In this document: piece by piece, positions 1 through 5,622 of the stretch
Numbering within the stretch: the first letter of the stretch is position 1
How the letters are laid out: every line of letters starts with the position of its first letter
From: Candidatus Aenigmatarchaeota archaeon
GTDB lineage: Archaea > Aenigmatarchaeota > Aenigmatarchaeia > GW2011-AR5 > WALA01
DNA: 6,420 nt
Direction: 5' to 3'
Assembly: GCA_015523085.1 (NCBI GenBank)
Contig: WALA01000018.1
Location: 1 to 6,420, forward strand
Notes under the pieces: model-generated
The model's database searches: none
What the model saw: the letters and a program-made list of their open reading frames with translations, nothing else
What the model was told of the DNA's origin: nothing
Position numbers and translations under genes: made by a program

Positions 1-136
1 GACCGGAACCGAACGGATTTGACGACGGCTGCGTCACGTTGAACCAAATGTACGTTATGTTTGTGGAGCCTATGTTCTCTATCGTTAACGACTGCTCCGT
101 GCCGTTTTCGCCCGGGACCATGTTTGCCCAGGTGAA
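1..136. repeat. Near-identical duplicated coding block, copy 1
   Basis: This stretch matches 1060-1195 at a constant offset of 1059. Only three mismatches occur (positions 71, 110 and 113), all silent third-codon-position changes. The right border is sharp: from 137 on, towards the signal-peptide end of the gene, the copies diverge quickly. The repeat may continue left of the window. Confidence 0.95.
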
Positions 137-289
137 ATTGCTTGGGAACGTGTCTATCTCGGTGACCTCCGTGATGTTTACGTAAATCGGAACGGAGAAG
201 TTGTTGACAACGGTCGGAGCCGCCTTGGCGACAAGCGACACGGCTAATAGAAGAAATATCACGAAATATACCGAATATGACGTCTTCAT
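1..289 (-). CDS. Secreted sequon-rich protein, paralogue B (3' part outside window)
   Basis: The first 96 residues are visible; the rest lies beyond the left edge. The start ATG at 289 is preceded by GAGGG with a 9-nt spacer. An in-frame ATG at 298 has that GAGGG directly against it, so it is less likely. Residues 1-23 look like a Sec signal peptide: Lys2, a long hydrophobic stretch (YFVIFLLLAVSLV), then AKA as the likely cleavage site. The mature part carries six N-x-S/T sequons (N30, N38, N51, N62, N77, N84), as expected for a glycosylated surface or extracellular archaeal protein. Residues 52-96 are identical to residues 51-95 of the neighbouring gene at 386-1345. The pattern PGENGTEQSLTIENIGS followed by alternating hydrophobic residues suggests beta strands of a sandwich domain. 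It has its own promoter and terminator-separated position, so it is probably a separate transcription unit. No specific function can be assigned. Confidence 0.88.
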   Translation of the reverse strand, partial: MKTSYSVYFVIFLLLAVSLVAKAAPTVVNNFSVPIYVNITEVTEIDTFPSNFTWANMVPGENGTEQSLTIENIGSTNITYIWFNVTQPSSNPFGSG

Positions 290-298
290 AGTTCCCAT

Positions 299-303
299 CC
301 CTC
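299..303 (-). promoter_or_regulatory. Ribosome binding site of paralogue B
   Basis: Minus strand GAGGG, nine bases before the ATG at 289. It decides between that ATG and the in-frame ATG at 298, which would leave no spacer. Confidence 0.65.
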
Positions 304-335
304 TACCGATTTCTATATATATTTGTCATCACTCA

Positions 336-352
336 TATATAAACTTTTAAAG
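336..352 (-). promoter_or_regulatory. TATA box and BRE-like element of paralogue B
   Basis: The minus strand reads TTTATATA at 343-336, preceded by purine-rich CTTTAAAAG (352-344), which could serve as the TFB recognition element. The TATA box ends 46 nt before the start codon. With the usual archaeal spacing, transcription would begin near position 312 and leave a short leader holding the ribosome binding site. A second AT-rich run, ATATATAT near 314-323, is a weaker alternative box. Confidence 0.65.
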
Positions 353-374
353 AGAAAAAGAAGGAGAAAAAAGA
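349..374 (-). terminator. T-rich tract after secreted paralogue A
   Basis: On the minus strand, starting 11 bases after the TAA of the 319-aa gene, the sequence is almost pure pyrimidine: CTTTTTTCTCC then TTCTTTTTCTCTTT. Short runs of T without a hairpin are the usual intrinsic terminator in archaea. The tract touches the BRE-like element of the next gene, so termination and re-initiation sites are packed together. Confidence 0.6.
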
Positions 375-385
375 TTCTATAAAGT

Positions 386-1345
386 TTACGACGTCGATGA
401 AATTATGGTCAAGTACCCTGTTTTCACCTGCCCGTACGCGACTCCGTACGGCACCATGACGTTGACAACAGCGTTCCTGACCTGCCCCGGTGTGAGCGGG
501 TTGCTCGGATCCGCAAAGTACTTGAAGTTCGGGCATATTATCGTCGGTGATCCCGTTCCCGTCGCCCCCGGGGCGTCGGCGTTCCACTTGAAGAACCTCA
601 CTTTCGAGCAGTCGCCCGCTATCGCAATGCAGTAATCAAGGTTGCTTGAGTAAATGCTGTCCTTGGAATTGAATCCCGTGAGGTTTGTGTAACCCCAGAA
701 GTTAAGAGGCGTTATGTTTAGCGTGATGAAATCCGTTCCTTCGACACCGTTGACGAAATCTATGGGATCGGTCGATGACTCGTTGTGGACTATTCGTGAT
801 AGGCGAAATTCAGCGCCGGTTTCATTGCAGTAGCCATTTGCTCCCGGTTCGAGCGCCCAGAAGAACTCGTGGTTGGCGATTCTCCATCGTCCCCATCTCT
901 TCCACGTGTCAGTGTCCAATGTGAAATACGCCGGACGGTCACCCATTTGGCTGTCGTTGGCGTACGATACCATGTCAACGAAATAAGGGGCACTTGTTGT
1001 TGATGGCATTGAAGTGTTTCGGAGCACAATCCAATTTGCCGGGTCGTATGCGTTTGGAAGACCGGAACCGAACGGATTTGACGACGGCTGCGTCACGTTG
1101 AACCAAATGTACGTTATGTTTGTGGAGCCGATGTTCTCTATCGTTAACGACTGCTCCGTGCCGTTTTCTCCTGGGACCATGTTTGCCCAGGTGAACTTGT
1201 CAGGAAACGTGTCTATCCACGTAACTTCCTGCACCGTCACGTTGATTTGAATCGGCGTTGTTCCAAATATACTTGGCGATGCCATTACATAAGAAATGAA
1301 TGCACTAATCAACACTGCCGCTAAGGCAACATATGTCTTCCTCAT
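386..1345 (-). CDS. Secreted sequon-rich beta-sandwich-like protein, paralogue A
   Basis: 319 aa. The ATG at 1345 was chosen because GGAGGG lies seven bases before it. An in-frame ATG at 1360 would add five residues (MEGTT) but overlaps that site. Residues 1-22 form a Sec signal peptide (Arg2-Lys3, hydrophobic core, likely cleavage after VMA). The mature protein has ten N-x-S/T sequons (N35, 61, 76, 83, 110, 130, 174, 188, 210, 221) and four cysteines (C173, C239, C246, C271) that could form two disulfides. The pattern PGENGTEQSLTIENIGS at 59-74 and the closing strand VPYGVAYGQVKTGYLTI at 298-314 resemble secreted beta-sandwich domains. A Trp-rich stretch lies at 148-163. There is no C-terminal membrane anchor or class III (pilin) signal, so the protein is probably released, or held by other proteins or glycans. 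Candidate roles are S-layer accessory, matrix or TasA-like fibre subunit; this is inference. It is followed by a paralogue sharing residues 51-95 exactly. Confidence 0.92.
   Translation of the reverse strand: MRKTYVALAAVLISAFISYVMASPSIFGTTPIQINVTVQEVTWIDTFPDKFTWANMVPGENGTEQSLTIENIGSTNITYIWFNVTQPSSNPFGSGLPNAYDPANWIVLRNTSMPSTTSAPYFVDMVSYANDSQMGDRPAYFTLDTDTWKRWGRWRIANHEFFWALEPGANGYCNETGAEFRLSRIVHNESSTDPIDFVNGVEGTDFITLNITPLNFWGYTNLTGFNSKDSIYSSNLDYCIAIAGDCSKVRFFKWNADAPGATGTGSPTIICPNFKYFADPSNPLTPGQVRNAVVNVMVPYGVAYGQVKTGYLTIISSTS
1060..1195. repeat. Near-identical duplicated coding block, copy 2
   Basis: Partner of 1-136 and in the same orientation. It encodes residues 51-95 of the 319-aa secreted protein. 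The three differences between copies are synonymous (ATA/ATC for Ile, CCG/CCA for Pro, GGC/GGA for Gly). Confidence 0.95.
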
Positions 1346-1352
1346 GGTTGTT

Positions 1353-1358
1353 CCCTCC
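1353..1358 (-). promoter_or_regulatory. Ribosome binding site of paralogue A
   Basis: Minus strand GGAGGG with a seven-base spacer to the ATG at 1345. It overlaps the upstream in-frame ATG at 1360 (ATGGAGGG), which argues against that ATG being the start. Confidence 0.8.
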
Positions 1359-1393
1359 ATTTATGTGGTCTAATATACATATCGCAATTTGTG

Positions 1394-1401
1394 AATATAA
1401 A
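1394..1401 (-). promoter_or_regulatory. TATA box of paralogue A
   Basis: Minus strand TTTATATT ends 48 nt before the start codon at 1345, nearly the same distance as the box of paralogue B (46 nt). The preceding bases (AATTGATAC) are only a weak BRE match. A second AT-rich motif, TGTATATTAG near 1373-1382, is too close to the start for a normal leader. Confidence 0.55.
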
Positions 1402-1429
1402 GTATCAATTTGTTTTGTGAAGAAGACAA

Positions 1430-1452
1430 TTAATTTTGGAAAGTAAAATTAA
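1430..1452. other. Perfect 8-bp inverted repeat, hairpin or operator candidate
   Basis: TTAATTTT (1430-1437) and AAAATTAA (1445-1452) are exact reverse complements around a seven-base loop. The element sits 24 bases after the stop of the nuclease gene and about 30 bases upstream of the TATA box of the secreted gene. It could be a weak terminator stem for the metabolic operon or a binding site for a dimeric regulator. The arms contain only A and T, so RNA hairpin stability would be low. Confidence 0.4.
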
Positions 1453-1475
1453 CGTTTTGATTTTCCAAATGGAAG

Positions 1476-2303
1476 CTACTGGCGCGCGTGAGAAATTATT
1501 CTTCCCGCCACCTTCTTCAATGACGACGCGCGCTTTCCATCAATGCCCAGTGAGCTCAGAACGCGCGTGCTCGCCGACATGAATTCGTAGAGCGTTATTA
1601 TGTTCTTTTCTTGAAGACGGACTTTCAAATTCGACGAAATTGGAAGAAGCGTCACGGGAAGCGTTTTTTCCAGCTGTGAGAGGTTTTGCAAGCCATTGCC
1701 ATTGGGGTAGTTCCACCCTGTTAGAAGTATTTTTTTCGCGTTGGCGTACTTTATTATATGCTCGGAAAATTTCGTGTTCGTGACTATCCAAGCCCGATAG
1801 AAATCGTACTTGTTCATTCCAAGTTTGTACCCATCACGTATGTCCTCTAGTCTTGCCTGAACTTGCAGACCGACGCCGAGTCCGCAGAACCTGTGTGGGT
1901 TCACGTGGCGCTTGCACTCAACGAGATAGAGGTTTCCATCCTTCCTTGCGACAACGTCGACTTGGTGGTCAATGCACTTTCCTTGAATTATGACATTCCA
2001 CGTTGCATCGTACCCGATGTTTTCAAGTATTATCTTTGTGTACTTCTCAAATGCGAACGGCTCTATCTCAGCGACCGCTTCTTTCAACCTGTACAAATAA
2101 GCGTGGGAACGCTCTATTTTCCTGAGTTTGTCCATGACGATTTTGTAGAGCTCCTCGGCCGGAATACGATTGTAAATTTCGCCTTTGACTTCGCGTGCAA
2201 CCTCTTGCGCCGACTTCTCATCAAGTCCGACGCGCAGGCACGTCCTAACTATTTTATTCGGGTCAAATTTCTCAAGTTCGCCGTTCCTCTTTATGACATA
2301 CAT
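1476..2303 (-). CDS. ATP-cone / Mrr-like endonuclease / HhH protein
   Basis: 275 aa. The ATG at 2303 was chosen because GAGGT stands six bases before it; a TTG five codons earlier overlaps that site. Residues 1-78 match an ATP-cone (VIKRNGELEKFDPNKIV at 3-19), the nucleotide-sensing domain of ribonucleotide reductases and NrdR. Residues 84-200 match the restriction-endonuclease fold of the Mrr/archaeal resolvase group: helix EKYTKIILENIGY, then the catalytic core D116 (QVDVVAR), E129 and K131 (LVECKRH), that is D-x12-E-x-K. Residues 222-270 carry a helix-hairpin-helix DNA-binding segment (LGIDGKRASSLKKVA). The protein is predicted to be a soluble, metal-dependent DNA or RNA nuclease controlled by ATP or dATP. 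It begins four bases after the AMP phosphorylase stop and is the last gene of the operon. It is not tied to a methylase, so a classic restriction role is unlikely. Domain calls are fairly firm; the biological role is unknown. Confidence 0.92.
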   Translation of the reverse strand: MYVIKRNGELEKFDPNKIVRTCLRVGLDEKSAQEVAREVKGEIYNRIPAEELYKIVMDKLRKIERSHAYLYRLKEAVAEIEPFAFEKYTKIILENIGYDATWNVIIQGKCIDHQVDVVARKDGNLYLVECKRHVNPHRFCGLGVGLQVQARLEDIRDGYKLGMNKYDFYRAWIVTNTKFSEHIIKYANAKKILLTGWNYPNGNGLQNLSQLEKTLPVTLLPISSNLKVRLQEKNIITLYEFMSASTRVLSSLGIDGKRASSLKKVAGRIISHARQ

Positions 2304-2307
2304 AGAA

Positions 2308-3831
2308 TTACCTCGCAAACCTCTTTAGAAGAATATCTTTTGGAAGTTTTGGTTTCCTTCCTATCTTGAATGCGCCGCGCGAAGATTTCACCGCCTCGTC
2401 GAGTCGGGAAGCGCTGTTCGAGTACACGGTCATAAGGACGTCTCCACGAGAAACGCGGTCGCCGAGCTTCTTATGAATGTAAACACCCGCTCCCTTGTCA
2501 AACGGAGCTCCGGCAATCTTCGCCACGGTGACTATTGTTCCATTTGATATGTAATTTACGTAGCCGCTCGCCCTCGCAACAATGTCCCTTTTGTGAGCTC
2601 CGACGGCTATTTTTTTAGGATCGAGGACTTTGGCACCCTGAGCCCGCGCTATCTCAACAAATTTCTTGTACGCGCGCCCCGAGATGAGTGCGTCCATTGC
2701 ACGCTCGCGCGCCTTCTTGAAAGGAATGTGCTCAATATGGGATATGAGCATAGCACTCAGCCCTGTCGCCTTTGCGACAAGATCTTGAGTCGACGGATTC
2801 ATGAGATTTTCCAGCGCTTCGCGAGCTTCGAGCGCCGGGCCGACTGCATGTCCGAGCGGCTGGTAAGCAAATGTTGACGCGCCGACTATGTCCATTCCCA
2901 TCTTCCGCCCGATGCGCTTGAACTTCGAGTAGAGCTCCGCAGCCTCGAGGACGCTCTTGACTTTGGCCTCCGGGCCCGTCGGAATGTCTATGACAACGTA
3001 CTTTGAGCCGACTGCTTTCTTCTTGCTGAGTATGGAAGGAAGAAGCACCGAATCTATTCTGAGCGGGCGCTCTATGTTTATTATGAGGTCATCCGCTGGG
3101 CTCAACGTAAGCGAGCCGCCCCAGGCCATGCACCCACCGGTCTTTTTCACGACTTTCTTTATTTCGCTCAGTTTCAAGTCAACGTTGAACATAACTTCTT
3201 CGCGGTCCGCCGTTCCGGCTGGGTCCGTTATTGCACGTGACGACGTCTTCGGCATCGTGTACCCGAGCGAAGTCATGATGGGCACGACGAGTATTGTCGT
3301 TTTGTCCCCGGGTATGCCACCTATGGAATGCTTGTCAACGACGCGCTTTCCAAACGACAACTTGTCGCCAACGTTCACCATCGCCATGGAGAGATCGGCC
3401 GATTCTTGAATTGTCATGCCGCGTATGTACATTGAAACTATGAAAGACGTGAGCTCAAGGTCGTTGAGATTGCGCTGGACTATGTCCTTGACTATTTCGT
3501 AATACTCCTTGTAATTGAGCACGCCACCGTCTATCTTCTTGCGTATGTACTTTTTAGAAATGAGCTCACCGCGCCGCGAAACGTCAACGACATCACCTTC
3601 CTTCACGTTGAGAACCTTCACGACTTCATTTGAGATAACGATTTCGCCGCTGTCCACGAGCGTTCCATCGTCAACGTCGACGACGCACGTTATCTTCTTT
3701 CTCCCCTTCGACAGAACGACCCTGTCAAGTGGGTTCACACCGAGCGCGTTCGCATCCTTCCTGTCAAGTATGACAAGCGTTTTAACGGATGTGTCAAGAC
3801 CCGGGATTTTCACCTTTTCTTTGATTTCCAT
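2308..3831 (-). CDS. deoA: AMP phosphorylase
   Basis: 507 aa, close to the usual length of about 500 for archaeal AMP phosphorylase. It catalyses phosphorolysis of AMP (also CMP and UMP in studied enzymes) to the free base and ribose-1,5-bisphosphate in the cytosol. Residues 1-85 are the extra N-terminal domain that separates AMP phosphorylase from bacterial thymidine phosphorylase. The nucleoside phosphorylase core follows, with the phosphate-binding signature DKHSIGGIPGDKTT at 166-179 and the base/ribose region KTSSRAITDPAGTAD at 195-209. Further conserved parts are WGGSLTLSPADD (237-248) and the C-terminal PYNP-like domain (GAPFDKGAG, 441-449). The ATG at 3831 lies inside the end of the RuBisCO gene; the two overlap by 22 bases in different frames. 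The SD-like GGGGTAGGG at 3844-3836 is therefore within RuBisCO coding sequence, which suggests translational coupling. The gene supplies the substrate of the isomerase at the head of the operon. Confidence 0.97.
   Translation of the reverse strand: MEIKEKVKIPGLDTSVKTLVILDRKDANALGVNPLDRVVLSKGRKKITCVVDVDDGTLVDSGEIVISNEVVKVLNVKEGDVVDVSRRGELISKKYIRKKIDGGVLNYKEYYEIVKDIVQRNLNDLELTSFIVSMYIRGMTIQESADLSMAMVNVGDKLSFGKRVVDKHSIGGIPGDKTTILVVPIMTSLGYTMPKTSSRAITDPAGTADREEVMFNVDLKLSEIKKVVKKTGGCMAWGGSLTLSPADDLIINIERPLRIDSVLLPSILSKKKAVGSKYVVIDIPTGPEAKVKSVLEAAELYSKFKRIGRKMGMDIVGASTFAYQPLGHAVGPALEAREALENLMNPSTQDLVAKATGLSAMLISHIEHIPFKKARERAMDALISGRAYKKFVEIARAQGAKVLDPKKIAVGAHKRDIVARASGYVNYISNGTIVTVAKIAGAPFDKGAGVYIHKKLGDRVSRGDVLMTVYSNSASRLDEAVKSSRGAFKIGRKPKLPKDILLKRFAR
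2310..2314 (-). promoter_or_regulatory. Ribosome binding site of the ATP-cone nuclease gene
   Basis: Minus strand GAGGT with a six-base spacer to the ATG at 2303. It is built from the last Arg codon and the TAA stop of AMP phosphorylase (AGG-TAA), so terminating ribosomes end on the next gene's initiation site. It rules against the TTG at 2318 as start. Confidence 0.75.
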
Positions 3832-5084
3832 ACAACCCTACCCCACTTTTCAATGGCCTTTGCGAGCTCAACATGGTCCTTTGCGTATTTCTTCAGAGGA
3901 ATGCCGTTCAGCGTCGCATCAACCGCCTGGCGCATTGCGATTGCACCGGCTTTCGTTCCCATGGGATGGCCGTGTATGCCACCTCCCGCCTGTATAACTA
4001 TGTCGCTACCGAGTATGTTCATGAGCTTCGGGACGTGCAACGGGCACAAGCCGCCCGAACTCACCGGGAAAACCTTTTTGAGACCGTACCATTTCTGCGT
4101 CATCATCTCATGCGCCTCTTTGGAATACCTGTCCTCGCATTCGTATTCGTTCGCGAGCACTTCATCCTTCCCGCCCTCGAGCTTTCCGACAACCGTGCCT
4201 ATGTGGAGCTGGTCAACACCTATAAGTCGCAGTAATTTCGCTATTACAGACATCGCTATGCCGTGCTTCTTGTTCCTCGTAAACGATGCGTGCATGGCAC
4301 GGTGCGCGTGTATGACCATTCCAAGATCTTGGTCGCGTATGAACTGGACAGCGGAGAATCCAGCTGTTATGACGTCTATCATTATCGTGTTTCCGCCGTG
4401 GTCCTTGACGAACTGGGCACGCTTGAGCATGACATCCGCCGGCGCGGTTATGTTCGGCGCGTACATCTTACGCTCGCCGGTCTCGCTCTCCGCCTTGTCG
4501 AGAGCGTCGAGAACGTGTATGACGCGGTCCTCAAAGCGACAGAATTTCTGGTCCGTGAGATTCTCATCGTCCTTAACGAAATCGACGCCACCAACCCAGG
4601 CGTTGTAAGCAACTTTCGCCGTGTCCTTTGGGTTCAATCCTATCTTCGGTTTGACTATTGTTCCAACGTGCGGGCGCTTTTTCGTCCCGATGATTTTTCG
4701 GACGCCCTCCATTCCGAACTTCGGCCCGGAGAACGACTTCACATAACTCTTCGGGAATTTTATGTCGAGCAGTCGAAGGTTCTTCACGATTTTCATTCCG
4801 AATATGTTCCCGGCGACATCCGAGAGAAGCTGCGGTATGCTATGCGGCTCGAATATGTCTATTGGGTACGCGATTTTTACAAGTCGTGTCTTTTTGTCGT
4901 AGTAGAAAACCTTTGCGCCAAGGCGCTCCACGGATTTCTTCATCGTGGTGAGTGACGTCCAAGTTCCTATGGACGACTCGGCCGGGAGCTGATTCAACGT
5001 CTTTTTCCAATCGCATTTCGGCTCTACGTAAAACTCGCATACGACATCCGTGCTCTTCGGCACGTAACCAAGATTCAAATACAT
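3810..5084 (-). CDS. rbcL: Form III ribulose-1,5-bisphosphate carboxylase large subunit
   Basis: 424 aa, typical of archaeal form III RuBisCO. It carboxylates ribulose-1,5-bisphosphate to two 3-phosphoglycerate; archaeal form III enzymes serve nucleotide salvage rather than a Calvin cycle. By alignment from memory with spinach RuBisCO, every key residue is present: E36, T41, W42 (E60, T65, W66), N93 (N123), K145 and K147 in VKPKIGL (K175, K177), carbamylated K171 with D173 and E174 in FVKDDE (K201, D203, E204), H259-A-H-R262 (H292, H294, R295), H294 (H327), loop-6 K301 in GTVVGKLEG (K334), S343 (S379) and the GGG phosphate loop at 367-369. It is therefore a true RuBisCO, not a RuBisCO-like protein. 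The ATG at 5084 follows GGGGGG with a six-base spacer and lies one base after the upstream stop (TGAGATG). Upstream in-frame starts to 5132 would run into the HAD gene and add 16 residues foreign to the family. No small subunit gene is present, as expected for form III. Confidence 0.97.
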   Translation of the reverse strand: MYLNLGYVPKSTDVVCEFYVEPKCDWKKTLNQLPAESSIGTWTSLTTMKKSVERLGAKVFYYDKKTRLVKIAYPIDIFEPHSIPQLLSDVAGNIFGMKIVKNLRLLDIKFPKSYVKSFSGPKFGMEGVRKIIGTKKRPHVGTIVKPKIGLNPKDTAKVAYNAWVGGVDFVKDDENLTDQKFCRFEDRVIHVLDALDKAESETGERKMYAPNITAPADVMLKRAQFVKDHGGNTIMIDVITAGFSAVQFIRDQDLGMVIHAHRAMHASFTRNKKHGIAMSVIAKLLRLIGVDQLHIGTVVGKLEGGKDEVLANEYECEDRYSKEAHEMMTQKWYGLKKVFPVSSGGLCPLHVPKLMNILGSDIVIQAGGGIHGHPMGTKAGAIAMRQAVDATLNGIPLKKYAKDHVELAKAIEKWGRVVWKSKKR

Positions 5085-5085
5085 C

Positions 5086-5607
5086 TCAATCCCCCCAGAA
5101 ATTTTCATCGTAATGAACGAAATCGTAATCAACGTAGTTGCGCATTTCGTCGTCCGAGCTCACGAAGACGCAATCATCCGACGGTATTCCGCTGCGCAAA
5201 ATCTTCGAGACGTCCTTCGACTTTCTTTGGACGCCGACTGCGTTTGAAAGAATTATGTAGTCAAAATAATTTTCTATGTCGTTTTTCTTCACGATGTACC
5301 AGAACCATTCGCTCGGGAGCGATGAAAAGAGAGCGAGAGTTTTTGTCTCTGAGAGCGATTTTATCCTTTCCTTTACGTCGTCGCGTATTTTTATGGCGTC
5401 GAGAAACGCGCGCTCAATCTCCTCCATGTGAGGCGACGAAAGGAAGTCGTTCCTCTCAAGCTCACCGTGCATGTACGAAATGAACTTTTTCATCGTCTCG
5501 TCGACATCGAGCCCGTACTTCTTCACAAGGTCGGTTATGCTTTCCGCATCAACGTTCTCCTTTTCAAGAATGGAGTTTTCAAAATCGAATATTATTGTCT
5601 GTGCCAT
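5086..5607 (-). CDS. Divergent HAD-superfamily-like protein
   Basis: 173 aa. The fold suggests a small HAD phosphatase with a helical cap. Residues 3-8 form the first hydrophobic strand ending at candidate nucleophile D8 (IIFDFENS). Residues 14-80 are helical and could be the cap. LALFSSLPSE (91-100) provides the motif II serine, K129/K131 in GVQRKSKD fit motif III, and CVFVSSDDE with D152-D153 fits motif IV. The second motif I acid, normally Asp (DxD), is Glu (D8-F-E10), so catalysis may be altered or lost. The ATG at 5607 was preferred over the GTG three codons upstream (5616) because GAGTGAT lies before it. The gene starts 15 bases after the isomerase stop and ends one base before RuBisCO, so it is certainly co-transcribed. 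A role clearing phosphorylated by-products of RuBisCO or the isomerase, like bacterial CbbY or phosphoglycolate phosphatase, is plausible but unproven. Confidence 0.85.
   Translation of the reverse strand: MAQTIIFDFENSILEKENVDAESITDLVKKYGLDVDETMKKFISYMHGELERNDFLSSPHMEEIERAFLDAIKIRDDVKERIKSLSETKTLALFSSLPSEWFWYIVKKNDIENYFDYIILSNAVGVQRKSKDVSKILRSGIPSDDCVFVSSDDEMRNYVDYDFVHYDENFWGD
5091..5096 (-). promoter_or_regulatory. Ribosome binding site of RuBisCO
   Basis: A run of six G on the minus strand, six bases before the ATG at 5084, inside the Trp-Gly codons at the end of the HAD gene. It fixes the RuBisCO start. A pure G run is a less perfect match to the 16S rRNA tail than GGAGG. Confidence 0.6.
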
Positions 5608-5622
5608 GCCTATCACTCATAA

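Noticed and set aside
1..1195. Assembly artefact as the source of the repeated block
   Set aside because: The flanking signal peptides, leaders and promoters of the two copies differ, and three silent differences separate the blocks, so two real genes are more likely. Long reads would settle it.
1476..2303. Type II or IV restriction system
   Set aside because: No methylase, specificity subunit or other defence gene is visible, and the gene is coupled to metabolic genes. The nuclease fold alone does not prove restriction.
2304..2318. TTG start at 2318 for the nuclease
   Set aside because: The GAGGT site lies between this TTG and the ATG at 2303, and the ATP-cone begins right at MYVIKRNG.
3853..4955. 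Long open frames on the plus strand opposite RuBisCO, with similar ones opposite AMP phosphorylase and the nuclease
   Set aside because: They are antisense to well-conserved genes, show no recognisable motifs, and follow from codon bias of the real genes.
5085..5132. RuBisCO start extended upstream to 5132
   Set aside because: The extension overlaps the end of the HAD gene, adds 16 residues not found in the family, and ignores the G-rich ribosome binding site before 5084.
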